The notes beneath the pieces were generated by a model. That model saw nothing but the letters and a program-made list of their open reading frames with translations, ran no database searches and was not told where the DNA came from. This document shows, piece after piece, positions 42,690-54,100 of a stretch of 64,000 bases of DNA (the stretch's first letter is position 1; each line of letters starts with the position of its first letter). Both the position numbers and the translations under genes were made by a program. This DNA comes from Elymus sibiricus (lineage: Eukaryota > Streptophyta > Magnoliopsida > Poales > Poaceae): NCBI GenBank assembly GCA_039707655.1, contig CM077674.1, forward strand, positions 235,887,904 through 235,951,903, in the 5' to 3' direction.

Positions 42690-45600
42690 AGGGGCCCGCG
42701 TCCGGCGTGCACCACAGCCGGCTGTGGCTATCCCCTCCCCGGCCGTGGGGCTCCTCGGCTTGGGTCATTGGGTCCCTCGGCCTGGGCCCCTGTAGTGCCT
42801 CCGGTCATGCTCAGCCCGGATCTGGTGTCCGGTGCCCGGTAGGTGGTTGCAGCTCTGGTGTTGCAACCTCCTGCGGCTCCTGTGCAGCGGACTTGGCAGG
42901 CCCAGGGCTCTAGGGCTGCAGTCCATGGTTAACCCGACGTGGCTTGGTGGTGGTGATTCAGATCCGGTCGGCCGGGTGGTGGTGGCTGCAGCGATCTCTT
43001 TTGGCTCGACGATGGCGGTGGTCACCGAAAGGCTTCGGGAGGGTTCATCTCTCCAGATCCAGGGATTGACTTTGGCGGTTAGATGCAAACTATGGACGAC
43101 GGCATTGACTCTGAGGGATGGTTGTGCAGCGGCAGCGGTCGCACATCGGATGTAGCTGCTGGGATCGCGGAAAAGTTGTGGCGACAACACATGAGTGACT
43201 TCGATGGTGGTGCTACTCGAGCACCCGGTCTCGAGCTCCGGAGTGAAAGCCTAGGTCTGACCCGAGTTGGTTATACTTGGCAATGGCGATGTTTTTATGT
43301 CGTTACCTTGTTGAAGGCAATTCTCGGATATGCTCGGACTGGTTTTTCAGGGTGAAAACCTAGATTCTAGACCTGGGTGGTTGGAACCGGTGATGGCGGC
43401 GCTTGAGCGTCGCTCCCTTCCTGAAGGCATTGCTGTTGAAGAACCTCGTCGTACGTGTGGTGTCATGAGATGGTTCGTGCGGATATGTTCATTATTGTAG
43501 TTTGCCGATCGTGGATCTGATCGCATTGGGGTTTCTTTTTTCCTCGCCTGCGCATAGCTTTGGTCTTATGACTTTCCCATTTGTCGGCGTGTTTTTTGTG
43601 TGCATCTATTGGTGTTGGCTGTGTGCATCCTAGCTATGCAGAGTGTAACACCTCCTGTCATTATGCCACGGTAATCACCTTTGATAATGCCAAGTCATCA
43701 TGATTAACTATGCTTGATCATCATTAGGATCATATCTCATTTCAAATTCCTAATTCAAACTTCAATTTAAATTTAAAGTGAAAAATAAAAGTTGTTCAAA
43801 TTGTAAACTAAAATGTTCATTAAATAGCAAATAATTCATAGCTAATTATGTTCAGGAAAACAACATCACTAAAAATGTCTAAGCAACTCTAACAACCTCA
43901 AACAATAGCTCACAGCAATATTTTAATACCGTTTTATTTAATAGAATTACAAATGAAATTATATTTTAGCCAAACCAATTTCTGGTGTTAGAGCATATTG
44001 CACTGTAATATTTGGCCCAAGTCACCCATTTTACAAAAGTCCTTTTAGTGCCACACATTTTACAAAACAGAAAGTAATACAGAAAACAGAAAATAGAAAA
44101 AGAAAAACACCTACCAACTACTGTGCCTATGGGCTCTAGTGGAACAGTGCAGGGCCCAGCCCATCTAGCCGGTCGTCGTCCTCCTCCTCCCGCGCTGTCG
44201 CTCCCGCGCGCCGACACGGCGCCGATTGCCGCGCATCGCTCATCCCGCGGTTCCCCATCGCCGTTAAGGCCTCCCCTGGTTGCCTCTCCCCTCCCCCGAA
44301 ACCCTAGCACCCCCAAATCCCCCTCCCTCGCTCGTCTTCGTCCTCTCGCGCGAGCACCCGAAAGTCGCCGCCGCCATTTCCGTCGATCCCGCGATCTCCG
44401 CCGTCCCCGAGCCTCGCCGAGATGTCGTAGGGCTTCCCCGTCCTCGTCTACGTCGACTACGTCGACTCATCGGAGCTCGGAGACGCCACAGCGAGCTCCA
44501 CGAGCTCATCTTCAACCTGCGGTCGCCGGCGCTTTTCCGGCGAATGTCGCCGATCTGCTGCTCCTAAGCCTCCGCCGGGCCCCCGTGTGCCCTCCCGGTG
44601 AGCCTCCCCTCCTTTCTCCTCTCTCTCGCACGCGGATTCGCCGCCGTAGCCGATGTTGCCGTCGCCGCCCGAGACGGGCTCTGCCGCGGAGCTCGCCGCC
44701 GTCGTGTTAGCCGCTGTCATGCTCCCCCGAGTGCGCCACCGTGACCGAGGCCGCGCTAGGAACTCGTAGAGCCCAACCGCACGGCTCGCCGTGCCCTACG
44801 GCGACTAAACCGCCGTCGCCCGAAACACCTCGCCGCCGGCGAGGTCGATGCGCTCAGCTCCGGCCGAGTTAGCCCGCGAGACCACCGCAGATCGCCTCGC
44901 CGTCGTTCGCTCGTTCGGTAGAGCCTGGCCGCGCTCGAAATGGCGCTGTGTACGCATTTTCCGGCGACGCCCGAGCCGCGCCGCCGTGGTAGTGGCCGCC
45001 GCCGACTAGCCGCCGGCGTGCTGACCTGGCCGGTCAACGGGGTCGCTGATGACGCCCCGTGTGGCTGACAGGCGGGCCCCAGCGCTTAATTAACTTCGGA
45101 TTAAGTTAAAACGCTAATTAATCTAACCGTTACAGTCACTGACATTGGGGGCCCACCTCTGTATAATCACCGCTTAGTTTAAATTAAAACCGGATTAACC
45201 CGCTGTCACTGACAGGTGGGGCCATCCACTGTTCCAGTGGATAAGCTCCGCTGAGTCAGCTGCTGACTCAGCAGGCTGGCCCCACTGGTCAGCCTCTGTT
45301 AGCTGGCCGTTGACTGGTCAGTTGAGCCAGTCAACGGGCCCACATGTCAGCCTCTCTGGTGCCCCTCTGTGTACACAGAGCTGGGTACCCGTAGCATTTT
45401 CCAATTTAATTTCGAAATTAATTTAATTCTGTAAAATCCAGAAATTCAATAAAACTTTGATAAATCATATCTTTTAAACCGTAAGTCAGATGAAAATAAT
45501 TTATATATGTAAAATGATCAGAAAAATATGAAGATTCTGAATATGTAATCAAAATGCCTGTCCAATACTCCTAGCTAGCTGAACATGGAACTTTTTGACT

Positions 45601-47870
45601 GCTTTCGATAAATGAATAGTGTCTAACTTTAATAGAATAAATCCAAATAAATTCCTAAATTAACTAAATCATTTAGTTAGGCAGTAAAACACCTCTGCAT
45701 ATCATTTAGGCATGTCATGCATAGTGATTGCATTTTTCTGTGAATTTATTGTTTCTTCCCCCTCCTTCTCTCCCGATAGACGCCGAGACCGACGACGTCG
45801 CAGTAGAGTTCGATTACACTCCCGACGAGCAGCCTCCCGACGACCAGCCCCTTTCAGCAGAGCTTCCAGGCAAGCAAACCCCCTTGACGCATGCCTAAAT
45901 CACCTATTCTTTCTCCCTCCTGCTTGCATTAGAAATTGCTGCTACTTTGCTTTATCCTATTCTGATGCATAGCCTGTCCTTGTAACTATTATTGATACCT
46001 GCCTGTTATCCTAAACTGCTTAGTATAGGATGGATGGAAAACCATCTGTGGCCCCTCTCCCTTGTTGTAGTTGCTCCGCTTTAGTATCTGTGCCCCGATC
46101 GATGTGATCGAACGGGCTGAGAACAGCACATCACCGCACACCCCCCTTAAATTGCTCGACTCTGCAGAGCTGGCATCGAGTGCCGAGGGTGATACCTCTT
46201 ATCTCACTTTCGATGATGCCTCTGTAGAATAGCTATACGGATGTGGGTTACCGAGGGTGATTCCTCTTTCATCACCTCCGATAAGCTACCATCGTGCAAC
46301 TCCTCGAGTGGGAATCCATCGAGGGTGATTCCTCGGATTCCTCCTCGATACTTGGACACACAGTTACTTTGACCTTTGTTACAGGCGGGTCGACCCCGAG
46401 GGGTACCCGCGGGGAATTATGAAGTCGGGTTTGCCAGGAGAGCACCCGCGAGAGATACTGTGGCGGAACGACAGGGCAGGCGGAGACCACCCTGTTCGTG
46501 TTCCGTGTGTTACCAAGTCGGAGCGACAGGTAGTCTGATCGTCTCTGCGAGTTACTAAATACGCCTAACGGAACTGGGTATTTGATCTGAGTGGGTCGTC
46601 GTGCCCTATACGCACTACCACCACGTGGGATAATGGTTTAATGGGGCCCTCTACGTCGTAGTATCAGCCGAAAGCTCTTCAGACGTCACAGTTCAGAGAT
46701 GCGGCCTGATTGTCGGGATTGGGCTGGTACTTCACTTGTGTATACAGTGTCGCGCCTGCACCCCGACCAGCCACGCAACGTGCAGGAGTGCAAAGGGCGA
46801 TGGCCCAAGACCCCGTCGCACTTAGGATTTAGACCGGCGTGCTGACCTCTCTGCTGAGCCTAGGTAGGACCGCGTCGTGTCGATCACCCGAGGCCGGGTA
46901 TTACCCAGCAAGTGTGTCCGGCCAGAGGTAATCGAGCGTGTTGGGTAACAGTAGTGCACCCCTGCAGGGAAGTTATCTATTCGAATAGCCGTGTCCACGG
47001 TAACAGGACGCTCAGAGTTGTATCCGGATCTATGACAACTACAAATTGATGATGATTCATATTAAACTGTTAATAATGCTCTCGGGACCGCTTTCTCGCA
47101 GGGAGTCGAGAAAGGATCTCAGGGCATTGCTGTTGTATATCCACATGTATGCTACTATTATCTACTCTCTTCTGATGCTGCAAGATTGCTTGAAGATGCT
47201 AGTCTTCGATAGGCTAGGCATTTCTCTCTATTCTGGCATTTCTGCTATATAGTCCACAGATACAGCCTTTTCATTTGATACCAATGCATATTTAGCATAG
47301 TTCTGATGTCAGTCTTGCGAGTACTTTGGATGAGTACTCACGGTTGCTCTGCTATTCTTTTCCCCATACCCACTTGATGATATATCAGACGACAGAGCCC
47401 AGGAGCCAGATGCCACCACCGGAGCTTACTACCAGGAGGGTCCCGATGGCACGTACTACTGGATTGAGCCAGCCGACCAAGAGTATTTCGGAGGCTCCCA
47501 GGCAGGAGGCCTGCGCCTTTTCGATCTGTGTTGTTGTTTTGCCCCGCCTGTTAGGGCATGTCTGTTTTACTTTTATATCTGTACTCAGATATCTAATGCT
47601 TTCGCTGACGCTTGTATGCTCAAGCTTATGTATTCGAGCCCTCGAGGCCCCTGGCTTGTAATAATAAGCTTGTTTTATTTTATTTGTGTCTAGAGTTGTG
47701 TTGTGATATCTTCAAGTGAGTCCCTAGGCTTGATCGTGTGCATTTGCGTGTATGGTTAGTGCACGATTAAGTCGGGGGCGTCACACAGAGGCCAGGTGTG
47801 TGCTCATTGTGTTTGTATCCTCTTGATGCTCCATTTCGAGCCAATAAAATTCACCCTTTGTCGAAGAAAA
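42690..47870 (+). mobile_element. Non-LTR retroposon tail, interrupted by a 4.1-kb insertion
   Basis: A GC-rich stretch (42690-43643) resumes after the insertion at 47786. It ends with CCAATAAAATTCACCCTTTG and an A-rich tail near 47865, the usual look of a plant LINE 3' end. No reverse transcriptase motif was found, and the left border and duplication were not determined. Confidence 0.55.
43644..47785 (-). mobile_element. Solo-LTR-like 4.1-kb element (LARD type) with 5-bp TSD
   Basis: The segment runs from TGTAACACCTCC to GGGGGCGTCACA. The ends are TG...CA and imperfect inverted repeats (TGTRACRCC). A perfect 5-bp duplication CAGAG lies at 43639-43643 and 47786-47790. No internal direct LTR pair, primer-binding site or pol was seen. 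A single very long LTR left by recombination, as in Sukkula-type LARDs, fits best; a TIR element with 5-bp duplication is the alternative. Strand is given from the expected TGTGACGCC LTR start. It holds GC-rich sequence (44160-45010) without supported genes. Confidence 0.6.
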
Positions 47871-50508
47871 AAATGGTGAAAAGAGAAAAGCCAGAGACAG
47901 TAAACACAGCGCGGTTGGATAGAGACAAGTTGCCTAAAGCGGAAATTCAAAGGGGACTGTTGGACGCTGGATCAACGCCTGAGAGTGCCGGAACTTAGCG
48001 CGAAGCGGTAAGTGACGCCGTCGAAGTGTCGATCTTGCATCTCCATCTAAAGGCTGAGTTTGAAAGACCGGTTCACCGAGGTCTTGACACAAACGTCAAA
48101 ACCGACTTACATGTTGAAATAGATGTAATAGTGGATTTGTAAAACAAAATCAGAGGAAAACTTTGGCTTGGGCAATATAGACCATCGCCAAACGTACTGT
48201 CAAAACTCACAAGAATAGCATATTAAGGAAAGTAGAGGCATTAGTGTAAGCAACAAACAGAAACTACCCAATGAATTTACCATTGTTGAAATAGATATTC
48301 ATTGTGCATTGATTACCATGGCCAGGCACAAAGAGATATGAACAAGCACATGCAAAATTTGTTCCAAATAACATAAAACCAAGTAGTGCAAGTGATATCT
48401 TACAGTATTAATTTTCTTCAATACAGACACCCCTGAATCCATATCATAGTCCAACACAGAGGGTGGTGTCTTCAGTGAGCTATAATGAAACCTAATAATA
48501 GATGAATGGAACTGTGACTCCTTGGGTTCCACTGCATATGCTGGATCAGCAAAATCAATTTCCCGTCCACCCTGAAGTTTCCCAAGTGCCTCTCCACTGG
48601 CCGGCAAGCCATATACAGTTATTTTTGGTAGACCATTCTCACGCTCATAGACAGCAATATGATTCTCAAAGAGCTGGAAGTCCTGAATTTTCACACTGAA
48701 AGGAGCTTCAGTTTTTTTATGCAGTGGTGCTCCTTATGTTATCAATGTGTTGATAAGAAGAGCAGAGCACAGTAAATTAGATTTGCAGGCCCATAAGGTG
48801 CAGCAGAATAACTAATATGTTCCGTGCAGTTATCTATAAGATGCAGCTTAGCGGTCAATATGCATGACTATACTATTAATCTAAGTGCATACTTCTCCGG
48901 AAATATTTTCAGTGTATTTGTTTACAAAATCTAGGACATTACTGTAAGAGCATCAAGTTTCTCACCCACTTCCTAATTACACACAAAAAAGAAGGAAAAC
49001 GTGATCTAACTAAATCGACAGCTTTCACATTGTTGTGATATCAATATCATCCTATCAATGATCCATATGTCTGACAGCACTGCAACATGAAAACATTAAC
49101 TGGTGTGTTCCCTGATACTTAGAAAAATTAGTGGTCTTCAAATTCATTAGCTGGTTATACACGGTGCTAATTGTACTTGCAAAAGCAGTGTCTTCCAGCT
49201 CTCTTTTTTAATCAGCAAGCTTCCAATGAGAAAAAGGGTATATGGTGCATCTGTAAAATATCCTTGTGGTACCAGTATCCATATAGACAAAGGCATTTTT
49301 ATCATAACACTGGAACAGAACTAAAGAGACACCACAGCAAAACCTGGGGCGAAGATGTTTACTCTTTATAAGCTTGAAGACTGATGCCAACAATGTCTCT
49401 CTTTCCGAGTTGGATACATGATTTACAAGTTCACAGATTATACAAATTTACCATTGACATTCCTATTCCATCTCCAAGTAAAAATACTGAATCATACAAA
49501 AAAATTCAAATTACATTGAGGCATTTGGATCTACGTTTTTTTAACGATCACCATGACAGTGAGGTTTATTTGGTAGCCTTTGCTTTTGGGTGATTTTTTA
49601 ATAAGATTTGACAGAAGTTCCTAGGGGTTCCAAATACATTAGCCAATATGAGACATAAACATGACAGTCAGACAGGTCTAAAATCCACTTTTCAGTCTTT
49701 CTTTTTTAGTCCTAAGAAAGAATTTGCAATTATGGAATCCAAGGAATGGTGTTTCCAGGGGGGAAATGGGCACTGTGTATCAGTATATAATCCAGAAGCC
49801 AAAAAAACGAACTTTCAAACTTAAATAGCAATGAAGTTGATTACCTTTCTCTGTGTGGTAGCAAGACAGTGGCCTCGGCAACATTATTCAATGGGCAAGC
49901 AATCAGTTCAGAGTTGTAGAATTCTTCACTTCGCCTCTTAATAAATGGTTTCCACGATGACTAGCTGTTGTATCAATGCCATACAAGGGAGGTGTCAAAA
50001 CTACAAGCTGCTTGTTCTGTTGGGAGATGTCTAGGTGGAATATAAAGCTTGTGCTTTTGCTTTCTGATCTAACAAATAAATATTGCTTGCTTTCAGAAGC
50101 TTGAAGACCAAGTGAAAACATGTCATCTTTTTCATGATACAGGCACATATCATTAGATTGATCAGATCCTAACTTGTGTAGGCATACCTGTAAAAGCAAA
50201 GGTAATGAGTCAATAAAATGGGCATTGACGCAAAACACACAAGCACTGCAAAACACACAAGCACACGCTTGTCATGCATTGACGCAGTATTAAAACTTGG
50301 TTTCATCACCCTGCTTCTGAAGAAGGATGGCGCAATGAACATCAGCGGGTTTCACCCGATTAGTCTGGTACATGGTTTTGGAAAGATCTTCTTGAAGACT
50401 TTGGGTCCGTGACTTGCTCACAAGCTTGACACTCATCGCCGCGGATCAGAGTGTTCATTCCGCGAATCAGGTTGTGGAATTCTTCCACCGCAAGTGTGCT
50501 CCAACATT

Positions 50509-50557
50509 TTCCCCGCAAAAAAAAGTGTGCTCCAACATTTTCCCCGCAAAAAAAAAG
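50509..50557 (+). mobile_element. Two consecutive ultra-short poly(A) insertions sharing one target
   Basis: Three copies of (A/G)GTGTGCTCCAACATT lie at 50493-50508, 50524-50539 and about 50557-50572. They are separated by TTCCCCGC-A7 and TTCCCCGC-A9-G. Either two insertions hit the same site, or one insertion was followed by tandem duplication. Confidence 0.6.
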
Positions 50558-50627
50558 GTGTGCTCCAACATTCGTACTGAAAATGGACATTGTGGAGGCA
50601 TTTGACTTTGTTTCTTGGCCATTCTTA

Positions 50628-50918
50628 TGCCTCCTTTGGTTTGTAGGAATTGTGCAGGAATTCTAAAGGATAGGAATTTTGTAGGAAATATTCCTTTGAA
50701 GCCCTTTGGTTGGTAGGAATGGATTCCTATTCCTATGTAGGGTAGGAACCAATCCTTCACATTTCAACGGAAAAAAAAATAGCCTAGACTAAATGGAAAA
50801 ATTCCTATCCTATGCATCAAATGACATCTCTTGCCCTAGGAATTGAGATACATGTCATCTCACTTCCTATGATTTTACTATTCCTATGATATTCCTATCC
50901 TATGAACCAAAGGAGGCC
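50628..50918. mobile_element. Harbinger-like MITE inside the LINE relic
   Basis: Ends TGCCTCCTTTGGTT and (inverted) GGCCTCCTTTGGTT. TTA duplication at 50625-50627 and 50919-50921. The LINE frame continues on the other side. A truncated relative is at 17770. Confidence 0.9.
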
Positions 50919-50948
50919 TTATTGGTAATTCTAAACTCCAGGGGATTT

Positions 50949-50964
50949 TTTTTCGATATACGTC
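50949..50964 (-). mobile_element. Ultra-short poly(T) insertion with 14-bp TSD
   Basis: TTTTTCGATATACGTC is flanked by ACTCCAGGGGATTT at 50935-50948 and 50965-50978, within the LINE relic. Confidence 0.65.
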
Positions 50965-51357
50965 ACTCCAGGGGATTTGGTCTCAAGTGGTGTGCCTGGA
51001 TGGTGCTTCTTTTATCCTCTGCCAGTACATGCGTCCTCATCAATGGCAGCTCTCGAGAGGTCATCTGGCATGCTCACTGCTAGTCATGGACGTCCTCATC
51101 AATGGCAAGGGGATGACCGCTTTTGTTCCTGCTAGTCATGGACGTCCTCAACGCAATCGTCTGGAAGGCAGAATCCATGGGAATCTTCCAAACCTTGACG
51201 CAGTCTGGTGTCCAGCATCGCCTATCCCCTTTTTGTGGATGAAGCGATGGTGTTTTTGCAACCCCACGAATCCGAATTTGCTGCCATAAGGCAATTCTTT
51301 TTTGTTTTGGGGAGGCATGCGGACTCAAACATGGGCAAGAGTGCTATTGCCCCAATC

Positions 51358-51371
51358 TTTTTTTTAGAAGA
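51358..51371 (-). mobile_element. Ultra-short poly(T) insertion with 16-bp TSD
   Basis: T8 plus AGAAGA is flanked by TGCTATTGCCCCAATC at 51342-51357 and 51372-51387. Confidence 0.68.
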
Positions 51372-51699
51372 TGCTATTGCCCCAATCCGGTGAGAGGGAC
51401 CGCGAGATCACTAGTTAAGGATTACCCCTTGCAAAGGTCACTCCCCGCCTTCTAAGGTGCTGACAAGTGGCGCACTGTCGCAACCCGGGAGTTTTCTCTT
51501 TTTTTTGTAGATTCGTTTATTCAAAACGTTTCATCTCTTGAATGTGCGTCCAAATACCGAACCGTATCCACCGTTGGATTTGTTGCATCGAGATCTTTGA
51601 AACTAGAACCCGTTTTAATAGGTTTCGACGAACTTGAACATGATAAAGCCACCGCAAGAAGACACATATCTTGGAATTAAATAGACACATGCTGGTAAC

Positions 51700-52345
51700 C
51701 CTTCGCTCCAGCGACCAAAGGCGCTTCGCTAGGGTTTTCCGTGCCTCTCGCCGGCGCCGCCGGCGATCCACCTCGTCTCCTATGGTCCTCGGACCATGGA
51801 GGCACGGTGGATCCCGGTCTTTGCCGGCGGGAGGGCTCCGTTTTTAGATGTTTTTTTAGTTTTGTCAGGGTTTGTGCGATGCTTAGGAAGATGAGGCGGC
51901 GGCGGCTTCCTGAAGATGGAATAAGATTCTCCCCGCCTAGCTCCCATTCCGGCGGTGCTTCTAGTGTCGTCGGAGGGCGTGTGGAGGTGTGTCTCCAGCG
52001 GATCTCGTGGAATTCGGTCGGTGTTTGTCTTCGGCGGATCCGCCGGTCTTCGTTCGTCTACGTCCATGTGTATGCAGGTTGGATCCTTCCGATCTACGCT
52101 TCTCTTCGTCGGCGGCGGCTGCTGTTTTGGTGCGCTGGTCCTATGGGGCCTTAGTATGACTACTTCCCGACTGCCTACTACCACAAGGTTTTGCCCGGCT
52201 CCGACGAGGGAGGGGCGATGACGGCGGCGCGTCTTCGGCTCGCTCCAGTGCTTGTGGTCGTCGCTAGGTGGTCTACGGACCTAGATGCAATTTTTACTTC
52301 TAGTGTCTTTGTACTACCTTGACAGTTGATGAATAGATAAAAAAA
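51700..52345 (+). mobile_element. 5'-truncated non-LTR retroposon nested in the foldback element
   Basis: GC-rich sequence starting near CTTCGCTAGGGTTTTCCG ends with GACAGTTGATGAATAGAT and A runs (52338-52361). It has no ORF with a known domain. Confidence 0.55.
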
Positions 52346-52526
52346 AATCGCAAAAAAAAAAGATTTTGATGAACAATTTTTTCAGGAAAAGACCCGGAAA
52401 CCGGAAAAAGGGAGCCAAAAAAATGAAAACCAAAAAACCGGCAACAAAAAAACCAATACTGAAAAAAAAACAGAAGAAAAAAACCAGAGCCCGAAAGCAC
52501 GGTTGCAGTTTTCAATTTTTTTTGGT

Positions 52527-52660
52527 AAGCACAGGCTGTGCTTTTCCCTTTTTTCGGCGGAAGCACAGGCTGTGCTTTTCCCTTTTTTCGGCGGAAGCAC
52601 AGGCTGTGCTTTTCCCTTTTTTCGGCGGAAGCACAGGCTGTGTTTTTCCTTTTTTTGCAA
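52527..52660. repeat. 34-bp minisatellite with a palindromic core
   Basis: Three perfect 34-bp units at 52527-52560, 52561-52594 and 52595-52628, then a partial fourth. Each starts AAGCACAGGCTGTGCTTTTC; AGCACA and TGTGCT form a hairpin. Related diverged GAAGCACA..TGCTT motifs continue to about 52815. Confidence 0.9.
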
Positions 52661-53048
52661 AAGCAAGGTCATGCTTCTCGCGGAAGCACATGCTATGCTT
52701 TTTCCCTTTTCGAGAAGCACATCGTGGAAGCACAGGTTGTGCTTGCTTCTGAAGGAACCATAGGTTGTGCTTCTCGTGGAAGCAAATCTATGCTTTTCCC
52801 TTTTTTCGAGAAGCACGCTTAACAAAACCAAAAAAAATCCACCAAAACCCAGGGAAAACCAGGCAAAACCCGAAAAGCCAAAAAAATAATCTAAAAACCC
52901 AAAAAGGCGTACAGAAAAATAAAAAACCGAAATTCAGAGGGAGTGCCCAGCATGCAACACATGGCGGTGGCTGGGCGTACCACTTGACACGCTCCCAGGC
53001 CAAAAAAGTGACCCTTGTGGAGCCCCGCAAGGGGTAATCGTTAGTTAG

Positions 53049-54100
53049 TTGCTCCTGAGGAACCGACGTTACCTGACCCCGGGCTCGCCAAACCTAACAC
53101 TCATTGCGCCATGGGCCCGCTTTACCAGCGTTCCAGCCCCTCCAAGCCCAACCATAGAGCAACACAAGCTTATAACGTGTACAATGTTGTTATCTTAGCG
53201 ATGCCGCGTAAGATAATTGGTGAGGCGGAAGAGAGAGAAACAAAAAAAAAGAGTCTTGCCTTCTAGCTAAGAGATGGTCTCTTAGGAAGAAAGATAAGAC
53301 ATTTGTCTCCATTGTATGAGATGTCTTATCTTATTGACATGTTTTCTAATTTTAATTTTAATCGCCCCATAATTTTAGGATCTCGTGGCATTAAATACTA
53401 GAGATAATCCATTATATAACATGTCTTGGGGAGCAACTATTTAGGGGGTACCCCTTGGAATGGTCCCGCAGGGGGCACTTTTGTATAAAGAGGCCGCCGC
53501 ATGGCTGCTGGGAGGAATAGTGACCCCACGAATTAGGGAGGACTTCCTTATATAGAAGAAGGCGCAGCTGCCGGCTGGCTACCATGAGTAATTAGTGTAG
53601 TTGCTCTCAGCTGGAGTGGCTAGTGTTTGGCTGCTCAATGTGTTGAAAACCTCTTGTAATCGACTACCTTTTGATCTTAATGAAATGGCATGCAAAGCTC
53701 TTGCACATTCTTGAAAATAAAAAGGATTACAACTTGACATCGTGATTTCCAATCAGCTTACACCTTTGGAGTCAAGAATGAGCAATTAATCTGAACATGT
53801 CGCCGCTATTTTGTTAAACTACAACTAAAGAAGTAACATTTTTCGTTCCCAAGAAAACAAGAGCAAAAAACTTCGGCATGCAGGGAAGACCACAGTGCAC
53901 AGTGCCATAATAGCTTGAAAACAACGATGACAGAGAGAAATTTCGCTACTTTTTTTCATGAATTTGAGCTACTTGCTACTTTTTTTTCCATGAATTTGAG
54001 CTACTTACATGATGAACCATCAACATATTTATTTTTCCCTCATGCATCTATACAGTTCGTGAGCACGAACCAGGAATATTTAATGTAGAAGTAAGAACAA
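53049..54100. other. Oligopeptidase intron 3, right part
   Basis: No exon. It contains a retroposon-like 3' end near 53640-53700 (TTTTGATCTTAATGAAATGG). A 33-bp tandem duplication lies at about 53943-54007 (ATGAATTTGAGCTACTT twice). Confidence 0.4.

Larger units (their letters stand above)
50290..51300 (+). pseudogene. LINE reverse transcriptase relic in oligopeptidase intron 3
   Basis: Pieces of a plant LINE reverse transcriptase appear in order with frameshifts. They are KKDGAMNISGFHPISLVHGF (about 50315-50380), MDIVEAFDFVSWPF (50585-50625), GFGLKWCAWMVLLLSSAST and LINGSSREVIWHAH (50975-51080), then LLVMDVLNAIVW (51145-51170). It is interrupted by a Harbinger MITE at 50628 and by several micro-insertions with duplications. 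No intact frame remains. Confidence 0.8.
51413..53048. mobile_element. Foldback DNA transposon with nested retroposon
   Basis: The left arm GGATTACCCCTTGCAAAGG..TCACT..GACAAGTGGC (51419-51475) is the inverted counterpart of the right arm (52975-53040, ..AGTGACCC..GCAAGGGGTAATCG). The interior has a segment about 51530-51640, a nested non-LTR insertion (about 51700-52345) and an A/G-rich stretch with a 34-bp minisatellite. No transposase is encoded and the target duplication was not determined. Confidence 0.65.

Noticed and set aside
44123..45037. GC-rich ORFs that look like a gene start
   Set aside because: They lie inside the 4.1-kb solo-LTR-like element, are low complexity and have no domain or splice-supported continuation.
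52527..52660. Short regular repeats resembling a CRISPR array
   Set aside because: The units are directly adjacent with no spacers and lie in a plant intron. This is a minisatellite.
53943..54007. Candidate micro-insertion (ATGAATTTGAGCTACTT twice around a T run)
   Set aside because: The T run and its flank also precede the first copy, so a simple 33-bp tandem duplication explains it.
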